Positions 33,869-43,405 of a stretch of 64,000 nucleotides of DNA are shown here, piece after piece (the stretch's first letter is position 1; each line of letters begins with the position of its first letter). A program made the translations under genes and the position numbers. The notes beneath the pieces are model-generated. The model had not been told where the DNA came from and searched no databases. It saw nothing but the letters and a program-made list of their open reading frames with translations. Source of the stretch: Stenotrophomonas maltophilia (GTDB lineage: Bacteria > Pseudomonadota > Gammaproteobacteria > Xanthomonadales > Xanthomonadaceae); the NCBI RefSeq assembly GCF_023518235.1, contig NZ_CP090423.1, forward strand, positions 930,001-994,000, given 5' to 3'.

Positions 33869-34035
33869 CCCATGCAAATGCTGTTCGTTACAACTACGCG
33901 GTAATAGTCACAAACCTCTCTCTAGTAATCCACTGCCGAGGGCTATCCGGCAAATCGTGCGGAGTCGGAGGGAGTAGCTGGCGTCTGAACGGGGGAACTC
34001 GCCTGGCGATGTAGCAGGGGCCTGGTGCACTGGAC

Positions 34036-34093
34036 TGTAACAGAGCAGTTTCACTGTCACCGCGCCTTGTTACGGTAAAGAACCTCCGTTACA
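34036..34093 (+). promoter_or_regulatory. Repeated GTTAC motifs upstream of the HTH regulator
   Basis: TGTAAC (34036-34041), TGTTAC (34068-34073) and GTTACA (34088-34093) lie just before ATG 34103. The first and last are inverted copies of each other. They are likely autoregulatory operator half-sites for the HTH protein they precede. Confidence 0.4.
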
Positions 34094-34102
34094 TTCGCTG
34101 CT

Positions 34103-35131
34103 ATGAACGACCTCGACGCCGCAGCCCGCTATCTTCAGGGTCTACTACCCGACATGGTCGGTGAGCTCGAGCCCTGGCCCAGCTCCAAGACGCGCGGCTT
34201 ACCCCACTTCCTCGCCACCCTATTCGGCCTGGCCGAGCTTGACCTGCTCGGCCACAGGGTGCTGCTGGCCACCGTCCCGGCGCAGACGGAACCGTTGCCA
34301 CCTTTGCGGCTGATCGCGCAGGTGCATCGATTGGCGGAAAAGGCCGGCTTGAGGGTCATTCTCGTGCTCTCCGGCGTTTCGCCCTACATTCGCTCCAAGC
34401 TCATCGAGTCTCGGGTGGATTTCGTTGTGCCTGGTAGCCAACTGTTCGCTCCGAGCTTCCTGATGAGCTTACGCGAGCGCGATTCGTCTCCAAGGGTGCT
34501 CACATCCGCTGGGGAGCGGTTGAGCCATCCGGCACAAGCGGTTCTGATCGCGGCCCTGTTGCGGCCCGACTTGGAGGAGCGCGGCATCCCTGGCAGCGTC
34601 CCGTGGGTGCCGCTCGACCTGGCGCGCGAGGCAGGCTACTCACGCATGACTGCCTCGCGGGTCGCCCGTGAACTGGTGGCGGCTAACCTCGTCAGCGCCC
34701 AGCGCGAGGGGCGGGAGACGAAGCTACGGTTCTTGAAAGCGCGCCGCTCCTTGTGGGCGGTCGCGCTGCCGCGGCTGCGCTCGCCGGTGCTGCGCACCAC
34801 TTGCATCGGCAAAAGTGGCTTGGACATGCTGCTGGCCGATCATTGTCGTGCTGCGGGAGAAACCGGCCTGTCCGTTCTCACCGAACTGGCGGCGCCATCG
34901 CGTCCGATCGCTGCGATCGGACGAGACTGCTTCCGTCGGCATCCGGAGCCGGAATGGTTTCCCGTGGCCGGCGAGGGCTATGCAGACGTGCAGCATTGGG
35001 CGTACTCCACCCGCCTGGGTGGCGCGGGCACCGTCGTGGACCCGTTGTCGCTGTACCTGTCCTTGCAGGGACAGGGCGACCCGAGGCTGAACGGCGCGCT
35101 GCGGGACCTGCTCGATGAGGTCTTCGTCTGA
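34103..35131 (+). CDS. HTH transcriptional regulator, AbiEi-like
   Basis: The 342-residue product has a central winged-helix region, VPLDLAREAGYSRMTASRVARELVAANLV (about 172-200), in a MarR-like style. A C-terminal domain of about 120 residues follows (LADHCRAAGETGLSVL, YADVQHWAYSTRL, DPLSLYLSL), recalling AbiEi-type antitoxin or regulator proteins. Its operator-like repeats support autoregulation. The expected nucleotidyltransferase toxin is not seen downstream, so it would be an orphan. The family assignment is tentative. Confidence 0.55.
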   Translation: MNDLDAAARYLQGLLPDMVGELEPWPSSKTRGLPHFLATLFGLAELDLLGHRVLLATVPAQTEPLPPLRLIAQVHRLAEKAGLRVILVLSGVSPYIRSKLIESRVDFVVPGSQLFAPSFLMSLRERDSSPRVLTSAGERLSHPAQAVLIAALLRPDLEERGIPGSVPWVPLDLAREAGYSRMTASRVARELVAANLVSAQREGRETKLRFLKARRSLWAVALPRLRSPVLRTTCIGKSGLDMLLADHCRAAGETGLSVLTELAAPSRPIAAIGRDCFRRHPEPEWFPVAGEGYADVQHWAYSTRLGGAGTVVDPLSLYLSLQGQGDPRLNGALRDLLDEVFV

Positions 35132-35720
35132 TCGCAGGCGCGCGGGAGCTCGGCGAGTGGTGCCTGAACTCCGGTACCAGTCCGCGGTCATCGGGGCCGT
35201 TGCGCTGGCCGTCGTAACGCAGGAAGCGAAGCGGCAAGTGGGGCCACGAAGGATCTGGAACGTGGTGCTGAGCGTGGAGGCGCTGACGCTTGCGTTCGGC
35301 CAGCGGTTCTCGGGGGGATATCGAGGCAGCGGCTACGAGGTGCGCCAGCCCTCGGACCGACACTCAACGTTCTATCGCTTCCGGCGGCCTGCGCCCAGAA
35401 ACTGCAGGAGTGGCCGACGGGTCGTTTCGACCTGATCGTCTGCAGCGGGATGGACGACTAACCCGGGCCGGATGCCCTGCTCGAACTGCGTGACGGTGCG
35501 CATGGGGCGACGAAGGACGGTAGCCTGCTGGTGGCTTGCCAATGGCTGCCCATCCTTCAAGTAGCAATGCCTTGGGCGCATGCGCTGGCTAGGATTGTGC
35601 CGCGCTGAATCTGCTTCTGGCCGGCAGACGATCACCCTCGAAGTCGCAGGGCTAGGACAACTGATCTCAATCATGGAGGGATAGATGTGGCCTAACCCTT
35701 AACAACTCCGTGAGGGCGGC
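35132..35720. other. Gene-poor, apparently degenerate region
   Basis: About 590 bases with no gene I can support. Several short frames exist on both strands but none shows family features or a clear ribosome site. The stretch could be the remains of a gene once paired with the upstream regulator, but no recognisable toxin motif is left. Confidence 0.5.
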
Positions 35721-36344
35721 TTACATCGCATCCACAGTGATGCCATGAAGGATCATTGAAGCATGCTGGGACGCAAGTTTGTCCAGCGCAGGTGCATGCG
35801 GACTCGAGGTCCCGAACAGCTCGTGGAACAGCACACCCATTACGATCGGAGCCATGATTGAAAAGGCCATGAGATTTGAGTCGCCGGCGCGGACGGTCCC
35901 CTTGGCCTGCGCCCGCTCGACAGCGCTTGCCACCAGCCGGATCATGCGAGATGCAACTTCGTCATGCCAGATCCTCGCAAGCTCAGGAAACATTCGGCTC
36001 TCCGATAGCACCATTCGCAATGCTGCAGACAAGCGGGCATCGCCACCTGATGAGACCGCTCGCTGGAGGAGCGTCGGGATTAGCTCCTCAATCGACCCGT
36101 CGAAGGTCGCCTGTGCCGTCTCAAGGCCTTCCAGATTTGTGGAGATCAACTGGCGCGCTGCGGCTCGAAACAGCTCTTCCTTGGTTTCAAAGTAGAGGTA
36201 GATCGTGCCCTTCGCGACTCGTGCGCGCTTCGCGATATCAGAGAGCTTTGCGGCAGCAAAGCCGTTCTCAAGGAAAACATCTACCGCAGCGTCTACAATC
36301 TCGAGCGGCCGCGCCTCCTTGCGACGACTCCACTTAGGTTGCAT
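35721..36344 (-). CDS. TetR-family transcriptional regulator
   Basis: The 207-residue product has the TetR DNA-binding domain at residues 15-60 (LSDIAKRARVAKGTIYLYFETKEELF) and a helical ligand-binding domain. ATG 36344 is used; an in-frame GTG nine bases upstream is equally possible. It lies five bases downstream of a truncated monooxygenase gene on the same strand, so it probably controlled a small catabolic or detoxification operon. Its ligand is unknown. Confidence 0.85.
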   Translation of the reverse strand: MQPKWSRRKEARPLEIVDAAVDVFLENGFAAAKLSDIAKRARVAKGTIYLYFETKEELFRAAARQLISTNLEGLETAQATFDGSIEELIPTLLQRAVSSGGDARLSAALRMVLSESRMFPELARIWHDEVASRMIRLVASAVERAQAKGTVRAGDSNLMAFSIMAPIVMGVLFHELFGTSSPHAPALDKLASQHASMILHGITVDAM

Positions 36345-36349
36345 CTCGC

Positions 36350-36685
36350 TCACGTGCTCAATCTCTTGCCCATGCGGGAATCCCAATAGCGCTGCAGCTC
36401 GTCTAGGGACTGCGTTGGCTGTGCCAATCCCACCCAAGTGTCAGGCCGCAGAACGTAGACAGCGTCCTGCTGACGTCCAGCGCGGCCATGTTCTTCGTGC
36501 CAGGTAAACTCGCGAAGAGCCATGCCGCGGCTGTCGCACCAGCCCTTTAGTTCAGTACTGGCTCGTCCATAGACATGGACCTGCCAGCCGATTTGCTCTG
36601 AGATCGCGTAGTTGTCCTCACCACGCGTCTTCACCCAGGGCAGGCGATCGCCGCCTTCAATCTTTCCAGCCTTGCCCTGGCTCAA
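36350..36685 (-). pseudogene. C-terminal remnant of a flavin-dependent aromatic monooxygenase
   Basis: The 111 residues match only the end of PheA/TfdB-type flavoprotein hydroxylases: GDRLPWVKT, DNYAISEQIGWQVHVYG, and RPDTWVGLAQPTQSLDELQRYW, the thioredoxin-like C-terminal domain with its conserved RPD. The FAD-binding and catalytic domains are missing. The break is near 36685, where an unrelated membrane protein reading the other way begins, so a deletion or insertion removed the front of the gene. Confidence 0.65.
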
Positions 36686-36711
36686 GGGGCTATGCGATCT
36701 ACAGCATCATC

Positions 36712-37065
36712 ATGATCAACGTTGTCTTCCACGTGATCCCGCTGATTCTCGGGGTCGGCTACGGCGCGGGAACGCTAACTGCGATCATCATCTTCATCCC
36801 CCTCTGCGCTTGGATGATCTACACATCCTTTGGCGCGGGTCGTATGAGCTATCGAGCACTAGCCCTTTTGGTTGGTGCGGGAGTGTTGTTCCATGCCCTA
36901 CTCACTATTCCGATGATTCTCCTGCTGCAAGGTGCAATCTCAGAGACGTCCGTAGTCATGATTCAGGTAGCCAACCCCTTTGTGCTGATGGTCATCTTGT
37001 CGGCGGCGGAGCGCTCGCGCTTGAGCATGCCGGCAAGGCAGCGTCGGCCAAGTGCCTCTCGCTAG
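36712..37065 (+). CDS. Small membrane protein, possibly truncated at the N-terminus
   Basis: The 117-residue product has three or four hydrophobic helices (PLILGVGYGAGTLTAIIIFIPL, LALLVGAGVLFHALLTIPMILLL, VANPFVLMVIL). The open frame continues upstream into GYAIYSIIM without a start, next to the break point of the monooxygenase remnant. It may be the tail of a larger membrane protein. No family was recognised. Confidence 0.4.
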   Translation: MINVVFHVIPLILGVGYGAGTLTAIIIFIPLCAWMIYTSFGAGRMSYRALALLVGAGVLFHALLTIPMILLLQGAISETSVVMIQVANPFVLMVILSAAERSRLSMPARQRRPSASR

Positions 37066-37280
37066 CTCGAGTCTTCTTCGGCGCCTAGTCAGACCTCCCA
37101 TCCCGTCTCGCTCACGCAGCCGCTTCGGTGACCCCTGGCGGACAAGGCGGAGCAACTTTAATGGTGCCTGTCCCCGCCTGTGTTGAGGCGGGGTAGCAGC
37201 TTGCAATGGCGTTAGGGATTCTCGATGGGAGCCAGATCATTTGCCCCTATTGCTCGATGGAGGAGGGGGCTGGCTCGCTC

Positions 37281-38435
37281 CTATTGAGCCGACGCCTTGC
37301 CCGGGCCTTTGTATCTGCTCAGCCAATAGCTGTAAGGCGTGGGTAGCACGCTGGCTGGGAGCTCCTGGCCAAGCGCAATGGCCATTTGGTACGGATAGTG
37401 CGGATTGGATAGGTGGGCCCGCCCGATCATCACTAGGTCAACCTGACAGTCCGCTACAACGCGCTCGGCAGTCTGTGGATCATCGATGCACCAACCTGTG
37501 GCCACCGGAAGCCCAGTTTCATTAGCAAATCGCTCAGCAAGGGGTGCCAGGAACGCCTGTGTACCCCATGGGACGCGGCCACCAAGAGCACTGAAGCCAA
37601 TGCTCACGTTGAGCAGATCAAGCCCCAACTCTCGCATTTCTTTGCCAATCTCAATGGAGTCGACCAGTGCTTGGCCATCGCGCGAGTTGTACTCCACAAC
37701 TCCAAAGCGCGCGGTCAGCGGCAGATGCTCGGGCCAAACCTTACGGACGGCCGCCAATGTCTCCAGCAGGAAGCGTGCTCTGTTCTCCGCACTGCCACCG
37801 TAGCGATCCTCCCGCTTGTTGCTGTCGGGGCTGAAGAAGCTCTGCGCCAGATAGCCATGAGCGAAGTGAAGCTCCAGCCATTCAAATCCTGCAGCAAGCG
37901 CACGCTTGGCTGCAGCGACGAAATCCGCTTGAACGCGATGAATGTCCTCAACCGTCATCTCGTTGGGAACTCTATCGAGCGAGCCGCCAAAGGCGATCGG
38001 CGAGGGACCAAGGATCGCCCATCCTGCGGGATCATCGGCTGCGATGTGGTCATCGCCTTGCCATGGCCGATTTGCACTAGCCTTGCGCCCTGCGTGGCCG
38101 ATCTGGATGCCAGCTACGGCACCGCCTTGCTTGATGGCAGAAGCGATGGCTGCCATTCCTGGAATTTGCTCATCACCCCACAGGCCAGCACATCCCGGGG
38201 TGATGCGTCCTTCCGGAGACACGGCGGTAGCCTCGACAATCACGAGCCCAGCGCCTCCGCGCGCAAGCGCGGCATAGTGGCTGAGATGCCAATCGTTGAT
38301 ACGGCCGTCCTCCGCACTGTACTGGCACATGGGCGGCACCGCGATACGATTCTTAAGAGTGACACCTTTGAGCTCGAATGGGCTAAACAGGGCAGACATA
38401 AACGGGGCTTTGGGGAGAGCAAGAGGAGCAAGCAC
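37281..38435 (-). CDS. xenA: Old yellow enzyme-type NADPH:flavin ene-reductase, XenA-like
   Basis: From the ATG at 38399 the protein reads LFSPFELKGVTLKNRIAVPPMCQYSAEDG, the FMN-binding start of the YqjM/XenA class with its cysteine. GHAGRKASANRPW follows, then ELHFAHGYLAQSFFSP with the substrate-binding HxxH pair and NKREDRYGGS, all typical of XenA. Such enzymes reduce activated C=C bonds and nitro compounds. A GTG at 38435 behind GGAG could add 12 residues. It is followed on the same strand by no other gene and is preceded by SRPBCC and VOC genes, suggesting a xenobiotic or aromatic-compound cluster. Confidence 0.85.
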   Translation of the reverse strand: MLAPLALPKAPFMSALFSPFELKGVTLKNRIAVPPMCQYSAEDGRINDWHLSHYAALARGGAGLVIVEATAVSPEGRITPGCAGLWGDEQIPGMAAIASAIKQGGAVAGIQIGHAGRKASANRPWQGDDHIAADDPAGWAILGPSPIAFGGSLDRVPNEMTVEDIHRVQADFVAAAKRALAAGFEWLELHFAHGYLAQSFFSPDSNKREDRYGGSAENRARFLLETLAAVRKVWPEHLPLTARFGVVEYNSRDGQALVDSIEIGKEMRELGLDLLNVSIGFSALGGRVPWGTQAFLAPLAERFANETGLPVATGWCIDDPQTAERVVADCQVDLVMIGRAHLSNPHYPYQMAIALGQELPASVLPTPYSYWLSRYKGPGKASAQ

Positions 38436-38451
38436 GGGGATTTACTCCGGC

Positions 38452-38982
38452 TTAGGACGTTGACTTGGCGGCTCGAGCTGCTTCCACCAGGCCGTCCAGC
38501 CAATCCTGGTGACCATTGATCATTGGATTCGGCTTGGCCAGACGCAGGGCTTCTGCAGGCTGTCCCTTCTGCGTCTCCTGCGTGAGGATCCGCACTCGGC
38601 CACCATCAAGGTCTTCGACAATCCACGCATGATGAACGTCAAGTCGATCGGCAGACCCGGGCTCACCGGCCCAGCCATGCCAAGCGATCCGGCCCGGACC
38701 CTCGGAGGTAGGAGCCTCATGCTCGACGCATTGAGCCTCCACGGGGAAGCCAAAGGTTTCAAAGTAGAATCGATCCCCGTTTCGCAACAGAGGGCCGGCG
38801 CCATCGTGGAAGCGCACATTGGCTGAATTTCCGTAGTAGGTCGGCCACAGACGTGGCTCTTCAAGCAACGGCCAAACATCAGCTGCGGCAAGGCCGAGGA
38901 CGATCAGCTCATTCGAGACAAAGTTTTCGGTGTAACCAGGAAGGTAGCCTTCCGGCCAACGAATGCCGTTCATTTTCATCAT
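38452..38982 (-). CDS. SRPBCC-fold protein
   Basis: The 176-residue product has the helix-grip pattern of START/SRPBCC proteins: ADVWPLLEEPRLWPTYYGNS near residue 34, FETFGFPVEAQ, and a long C-terminal helix ending the cavity. Members bind hydrophobic ligands or act as cyclases and hydrolases of ring compounds. It ends 17 bases before the ene-reductase start on the same strand, so the two are probably one transcript. The substrate is unknown. Confidence 0.72.
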   Translation of the reverse strand: MMKMNGIRWPEGYLPGYTENFVSNELIVLGLAAADVWPLLEEPRLWPTYYGNSANVRFHDGAGPLLRNGDRFYFETFGFPVEAQCVEHEAPTSEGPGRIAWHGWAGEPGSADRLDVHHAWIVEDLDGGRVRILTQETQKGQPAEALRLAKPNPMINGHQDWLDGLVEAARAAKSTS

Positions 38983-39156
38983 ATGCTCCTTAGGGCTAGC
39001 GGCGCGGCTCGCCGATGAATCGTTAAAATTACGTTCGCCAGCTTCTAACTTGCAGACCTCTGACTTCTACAGCCGAGACACTTGCTCCGTACCGTCGTGT
39101 CTCAGTTTGGCGAGGACTGCCTGGCAGTCGAAAGCTGGCTGAGGGTGTGCGTGGAG

Positions 39157-39666
39157 CTAGACGTACGCGCCAGCTGAATACGTAAGCTCGTAGCTGTGGC
39201 TGTAGATCTCCAGGATGTTGCCCAGCGGATCCTCCATGTAAACCATCCGATAGGGCTTCTCCCCTGGGAAGTACTCTCGAACCGGCATTCGCTGCTTTCC
39301 ACCAGCTGCCACAATCCGAGCGGCCAGGCCTTCAACGTCCGGATCCTGAATACAGAAGTGGAAGACGCCCGACTTCCAGTACTCGAAGTTGTTCGCGGGA
39401 CGCTCGGCGTTATTGAACTGGAAGATTTCGACTCCAACCCGGTCACCAGTGGATAGATGTGCAATGCGGAAGCTGCCCCATCCAGGCCCAAACACATCCG
39501 TGCACATCACGCCAATTGCGCTTTCGTCTTCAGCAATCCTGGTCGGCGGCATGACGAGGTACCAGCCCAAGACTTCTGTATAGAAGGAAACCGCGGCATC
39601 GAGATCGGTAACAGACAGGCCGATGTGGGAGAAGGCGCGAGGGTAGGGAGGGGGTAGGGCAGGCAC
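39157..39666 (-). CDS. VOC-family (glyoxalase/dioxygenase fold) protein
   Basis: The 169-residue product shows two VOC half-domains: FSHIGLSVTDLDAAVSFYTEVLGW with the first metal histidine, GVFHFCIQDPDVEGLAARI with a second histidine, and MVYMEDPLGNILEIYSHS with the terminal metal glutamate. It is probably a metal-dependent dioxygenase, lyase or isomerase. It lies upstream of the SRPBCC and ene-reductase genes on the same strand and divergent from the LysR gene at 39760, which may control it. Confidence 0.78.
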   Translation of the reverse strand: MPALPPPYPRAFSHIGLSVTDLDAAVSFYTEVLGWYLVMPPTRIAEDESAIGVMCTDVFGPGWGSFRIAHLSTGDRVGVEIFQFNNAERPANNFEYWKSGVFHFCIQDPDVEGLAARIVAAGGKQRMPVREYFPGEKPYRMVYMEDPLGNILEIYSHSYELTYSAGAYV

Positions 39667-39759
39667 GGCACACCACTGAAGAGAGGGGTAGCCGCAAGAT
39701 TAGACCCTGCAACTCAACCATGATCTGATCCATTTTTATCAGATTGATAAAATATTCTT

Positions 39760-40668
39760 ATGCTGAATGAGCATTGGCTCCGATCCTTTCGGGCTATCGC
39801 AGAGGTCGGGAGCTTTACCAGGGCCGCAGGCCAGCTGCAGCTCACCCAGGCTGCGGTCAGTCAGCATGTACGTCATCTTGAGCAACAGCTGGGTGCCCTG
39901 TTTCTGCGCAGACCACGATTTATTGAGCTGACGCCGGCGGGAATGGCTCTATTGCAGTACTGCCAAGAGATGGATTCGGCCGATCGCCGGCTTCAAGCCA
40001 AGCTCGCGAGCGCGGACAGCGATCAGGGGGAGTTTGCGCTGATAACCCCCGGGAGTGTTGGCCTTGCTCTTTACCCGGTGTTGCTGGACTTCCAGCGCAC
40101 CCATCCCGGCTTGATCATTCGTCATCGCTTCTCGCCGGACCCAGAAATCCTATCGGCGGTACTGGAGAAGAAGTACGAGGTGGGTCTACTTGCACTTCGG
40201 CCGGATGACCCTCGGCTGCGGGCTGAGCCCTTCACCGAGGAGGCGCTTGAGCTGGTAGTTCCGAGAGGTGCCTGCGCGGACAGCTGGGCGGATCTTCAAA
40301 AGTTGGGTTTCGTTGATCATCCAGATGGCCAGGCTATGGCCACCCGCCTTCTCGCCCGCAAGTTCCCAGGAAATCCAGGCGTACGCGCGCTTCCTATACA
40401 CGGCTTCACCAATCAGGTTGCGCTCATCCTTGAGCCGGTATCGCTCGGGCTGGGATTCACTGTCATTCCGCGACACGCCCGTGAATCCTTCGCTCGGCAA
40501 GACGCAATTGAGGTGGTTGACTGTGGATCTCCGGTGGTTGACACCCTCTGGATGATCCATCGATCCGAATGGCCACTGTCTGGGCCAGCTAAATGGTTGA
40601 CCCAACAGCTTCGAGGCCTGCCTCGATTCAGCGGGAGGAGGGCTCCACCTCTCGCTGGAGCGGACTGA
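39760..40668 (+). CDS. LysR-family transcriptional regulator
   Basis: The 302-residue product starts with the LysR HTH (FRAIAEVGSFTRAAGQLQLT, QAAVSQHVRHLEQQLG) and has the two-lobed effector domain. The promoter region faces the divergent VOC gene 93 bases away, the usual layout for a LysR regulator and its target operon. Its 3' end overlaps the convergent AraC gene by 41 bases. Confidence 0.87.
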   Translation: MLNEHWLRSFRAIAEVGSFTRAAGQLQLTQAAVSQHVRHLEQQLGALFLRRPRFIELTPAGMALLQYCQEMDSADRRLQAKLASADSDQGEFALITPGSVGLALYPVLLDFQRTHPGLIIRHRFSPDPEILSAVLEKKYEVGLLALRPDDPRLRAEPFTEEALELVVPRGACADSWADLQKLGFVDHPDGQAMATRLLARKFPGNPGVRALPIHGFTNQVALILEPVSLGLGFTVIPRHARESFARQDAIEVVDCGSPVVDTLWMIHRSEWPLSGPAKWLTQQLRGLPRFSGRRAPPLAGAD

Positions 40669-41431
40669 GGCCCCTTCTATACTGGTCTGGGGTCCGGCCA
40701 GAGTGTCGCTTGAACATCTCACTGAAAGACGTTGAGTTTGCATAGCCCAGATCGTCTGCAATCTGCGTAATTGATCGGTCTGAACCCAAGGCATCAATTG
40801 CCCTCAGAAAACGAAGCCGACTGCGCCACTCTCCGAACCCCATCCCTAGCTCGCGCTTTGCCAAGCGCTCAAGTGATCGAACACTAATGTGGTGGCGCTC
40901 TGCGACCTCAAGTGCCGACGGAGAGTCCTGAAGGGAGGTCTCGGCATAGCTCAGAATCCGCTTTAGCACGTCACCGCTGGCCAGCGGCAGGAAGCTCGAC
41001 ATCACCGGCGCGGCCAGAATCAGGTCAAGGGCGACCGCGGAGAGTCGCCGGTCTTCTGGCTTAACGGCCTCGCCGATGTCACGACGGGCCAGTTCGTCCA
41101 AGATCTCCCTAAGCAACGAGCTAACCGCTAACGCAGTCGGAATGCTGGGCATCTGCGCCGACGCGCCGACCGAAAGGTATGCGGATCGATAAGCAACCGC
41201 ACCACGGTTTCGGGATGAGTGGTGAACACCAGGCGGAATCCATATCGCATAGTGGGTAGGGGACACCATCCAGTCCTCGCCTACCTGTAACTCCATGACA
41301 CCCTGCGCAACATAGTTGAACTGCCCCCACGGATGCACACGAGCATCCCAGTCGGAGGGAGGCAAAGTCCCTTGCCGAACGTAGATGTCTCCAGGGATGG
41401 AGCTGAACGAGGGGACGGGGTCCATTGCCAT
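40628..41431 (-). CDS. AraC-family transcriptional regulator
   Basis: The 267-residue product has a cupin-like sensing domain (PWGQFNYVAQGVMELQVG, PTHYAIWIPPGVHH) and a C-terminal pair of HTH motifs (PSALEVAERHHISVRSLERL and ITQIADDLGYANSTSFSEMF). The layout resembles NimR-type regulators that control a neighbouring exporter. The divergent EamA transporter starts 98 bases away and is the likely target. Confidence 0.85.
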   Translation of the reverse strand: MAMDPVPSFSSIPGDIYVRQGTLPPSDWDARVHPWGQFNYVAQGVMELQVGEDWMVSPTHYAIWIPPGVHHSSRNRGAVAYRSAYLSVGASAQMPSIPTALAVSSLLREILDELARRDIGEAVKPEDRRLSAVALDLILAAPVMSSFLPLASGDVLKRILSYAETSLQDSPSALEVAERHHISVRSLERLAKRELGMGFGEWRSRLRFLRAIDALGSDRSITQIADDLGYANSTSFSEMFKRHSGRTPDQYRRGLSPLQREVEPSSR

Positions 41432-41528
41432 GTCGCATTCAAGATGAAGATTGGCGCAAATTATGGATGTAACGAAATTCCGCCAAGTCTACGCTACTGG
41501 CTGTTGATATCCAGTATCTGAGGATGCC

Positions 41529-42437
41529 ATGTACTACCTGCTCCCCCTCCTGGCCTGCCTTCTCTGGGGCGCCAACACCATCGTTACAAAGCTCGCTGCA
41601 GGGACCGTCGGCCCGGTCGATATTAGCTTCTGGCGATGGCTTGCTGCGGCCATCATCTTGCTCCCATTCGCCCTGCCGCGCCTGAAGTCGAACCTAGCGG
41701 TCCTGAAAGCCAATTGGGCACGCTTCCTCGTGCTCGGTGCTTTGGGCGGTGTCATGTTCCAATGCCTGGCGTACTACGCCGCACATTTCACTTCTGCGAC
41801 CAACATGGGCGTTATCCAGGCACTCATCCCGTTGATCGCTCTTGCCTTGTCGCGCATCTTCATGGGTCACGCAGTCCGCGGTGGCGCAGTGATTGGTTCG
41901 ATCATCTCCTTGGTTGGGGTGATAGCGGTAGTGTCCCATGGTGACTTTGAAGCCTTGGTTTCCCATGGAATCAACAAAGGTGACGCCCTGATGCTGCTGG
42001 GCGCTTTGGCTTTTGCCACCTACAATTTGCTGATGCACAAGTGGCGCATTCCCGTAACGCTGATCGAATCCCTGTTTCTTCAAGCCATGTCTGCAACGAT
42101 CCTGCTGCTACCTCTTTTCCTTGTCGCAGGCACTGGCGTCCAGGGTGGCGCAGCCATCGGCTGCATTGCATTCGCAGCAATCGGCGCTTCGATCATGGCA
42201 CCGTTGGCATGGATGACCGGCCCGCATCGGCTGGGCTCTGCTCGCGTGGCCGGGTTCTTCAATCTCGTCCCGATCGTCACTGCATTGCTTGCGGTGGTGG
42301 TCCTCAAAGAGTCTCTGAGCACCTGGGTCGTGGGTGGCGGTTTGATGGCAGTATTTGGTGTGGTACTGGCGGAGTACGCAGCTCGCAAGAAGCCTGACGA
42401 GGTCATGGTCGTGGATGACACCTCGACCAAGCGCTGA
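41529..42437 (+). CDS. EamA-family (DMT) metabolite exporter
   Basis: The 302-residue product has ten predicted membrane helices in two EamA repeats, starting MYYLLPLLACLLWGANTIVT with the typical tryptophan-glycine signature. The second repeat begins near residue 153. Substrates of this family include amino acids and small drugs. It faces the AraC gene across a 98-base promoter region. A terminator hairpin follows. Confidence 0.85.
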   Translation: MYYLLPLLACLLWGANTIVTKLAAGTVGPVDISFWRWLAAAIILLPFALPRLKSNLAVLKANWARFLVLGALGGVMFQCLAYYAAHFTSATNMGVIQALIPLIALALSRIFMGHAVRGGAVIGSIISLVGVIAVVSHGDFEALVSHGINKGDALMLLGALAFATYNLLMHKWRIPVTLIESLFLQAMSATILLLPLFLVAGTGVQGGAAIGCIAFAAIGASIMAPLAWMTGPHRLGSARVAGFFNLVPIVTALLAVVVLKESLSTWVVGGGLMAVFGVVLAEYAARKKPDEVMVVDDTSTKR

Positions 42438-42468
42438 AAGACAATTGCATAGCTGCAGTTCAAATGAA

Positions 42469-42490
42469 AACGGGCCGCTTGAGGCCCGTT
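42469..42490 (+). terminator. Rho-independent-type terminator
   Basis: AACGGGCC and GGCCCGTT form a perfect eight-base stem around GCTTGA, followed by CTCCTTGTTC. It lies 31 bases after the exporter stop codon. Confidence 0.7.
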
Positions 42491-42560
42491 CTCCTTGTTC
42501 GGGGAACGCTTCTTCGGCTAGCCAGGTTCAAAGGGCCCTCTCCTCAAGGTGAAGTTGCAT

Positions 42561-42935
42561 CTAGACAGCGCTCTTCAGCTGAGTTGGGCACATGCCGGTT
42601 AGTCGGCGAAACATTGCAATAAAAGGGGAGGGGCCGCTATAGCCCAGCCGCTTGGCAACATCACCAACTTTGCAGTCGCTCTGGAGGAGAGGGAGGGACG
42701 CAGCAAGCTTCAGCCTCTGGCGCCACTCACAACATCCCAGGCCAGTAGCGGCAACCCAGCGTCTTGCAGGAGTCCGAGAGGATACGCCAGCAACTTCTGC
42801 CCATTGAACTAGTGACTGGCCACTTCCTGGATCGGCTTGTAGCGCATCGATGATGGGGGCTAACAAGCGCGAAAACGCCAAGAATGCGCGGCCAAAGCTT
42901 CTGTTCCGGTAACTCAGCGAATGACCGGGGATCAC
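42561..42935 (-). pseudogene. AraC-family regulator remnant
   Basis: The 124-residue frame holds mostly the C-terminal AraC double HTH. The first motif is degenerate (VQWAEVAGVSSRTPARRWVAAT), and the second, KVGDVAKRLGYSGPSPFIAMFRRLTG, is good. The cupin-type sensing domain is missing and the preceding 470 bases hold no intact frame for it. It is probably the tail of a decayed regulator, although a short functional protein cannot be excluded. Confidence 0.5.
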
Positions 42936-43405
42936 CCCAAAGCGGAAAGGCTAACAGTAGGAACCGGGGATGCTTCGCGGCCCAGCTGCGCATCTTGCGC
43001 TGCCGCCGCCAAGCGATAGCCTTTGCGTCTCGAAGCTTGTGTAGGGCGCAATCCTCCACGTCAGACAGCCGCGCCGAAAGGGTATAGGCCCCGCGACAAG
43101 CCCATCGGAGGCATTTAGGGGTTCGCTTTAGCGACCTGTGGAGCTGCTGTGGAGTGGGCCGGAGAAATGTCTTCACATCAACAACTGTAAAGACGTCGCT
43201 TCACCCGGATCTACACGAGGGTTCAGACCCCACGGTTCCACAAAACAGCCTAAAGTTTCGACCCGGCACGCCGAGGCCGATCTACGTCACGGATTTCCGG
43301 CAGGGCGTGCCCCTTCCATCCGGTTGGCCGTCTGTCACTGGCGTGTGCGCCTGGTCCCGACCGGCCGGCAAGAAGCGCGAACCTACCGCTACACCCTAAG
43401 GGGCT
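42936..43405. other. Region without a supported gene
   Basis: These 470 bases contain overlapping frames on both strands, none with recognisable family features. It could include the lost front of the AraC remnant and a boundary of inserted DNA. Confidence 0.45.

Noticed and set aside
43226..43233. CAGACCCC as an outer end of a Tn3-family element
   Set aside because: Only eight bases match the reverse of the candidate end at 44072 and the neighbouring bases do not continue the similarity.
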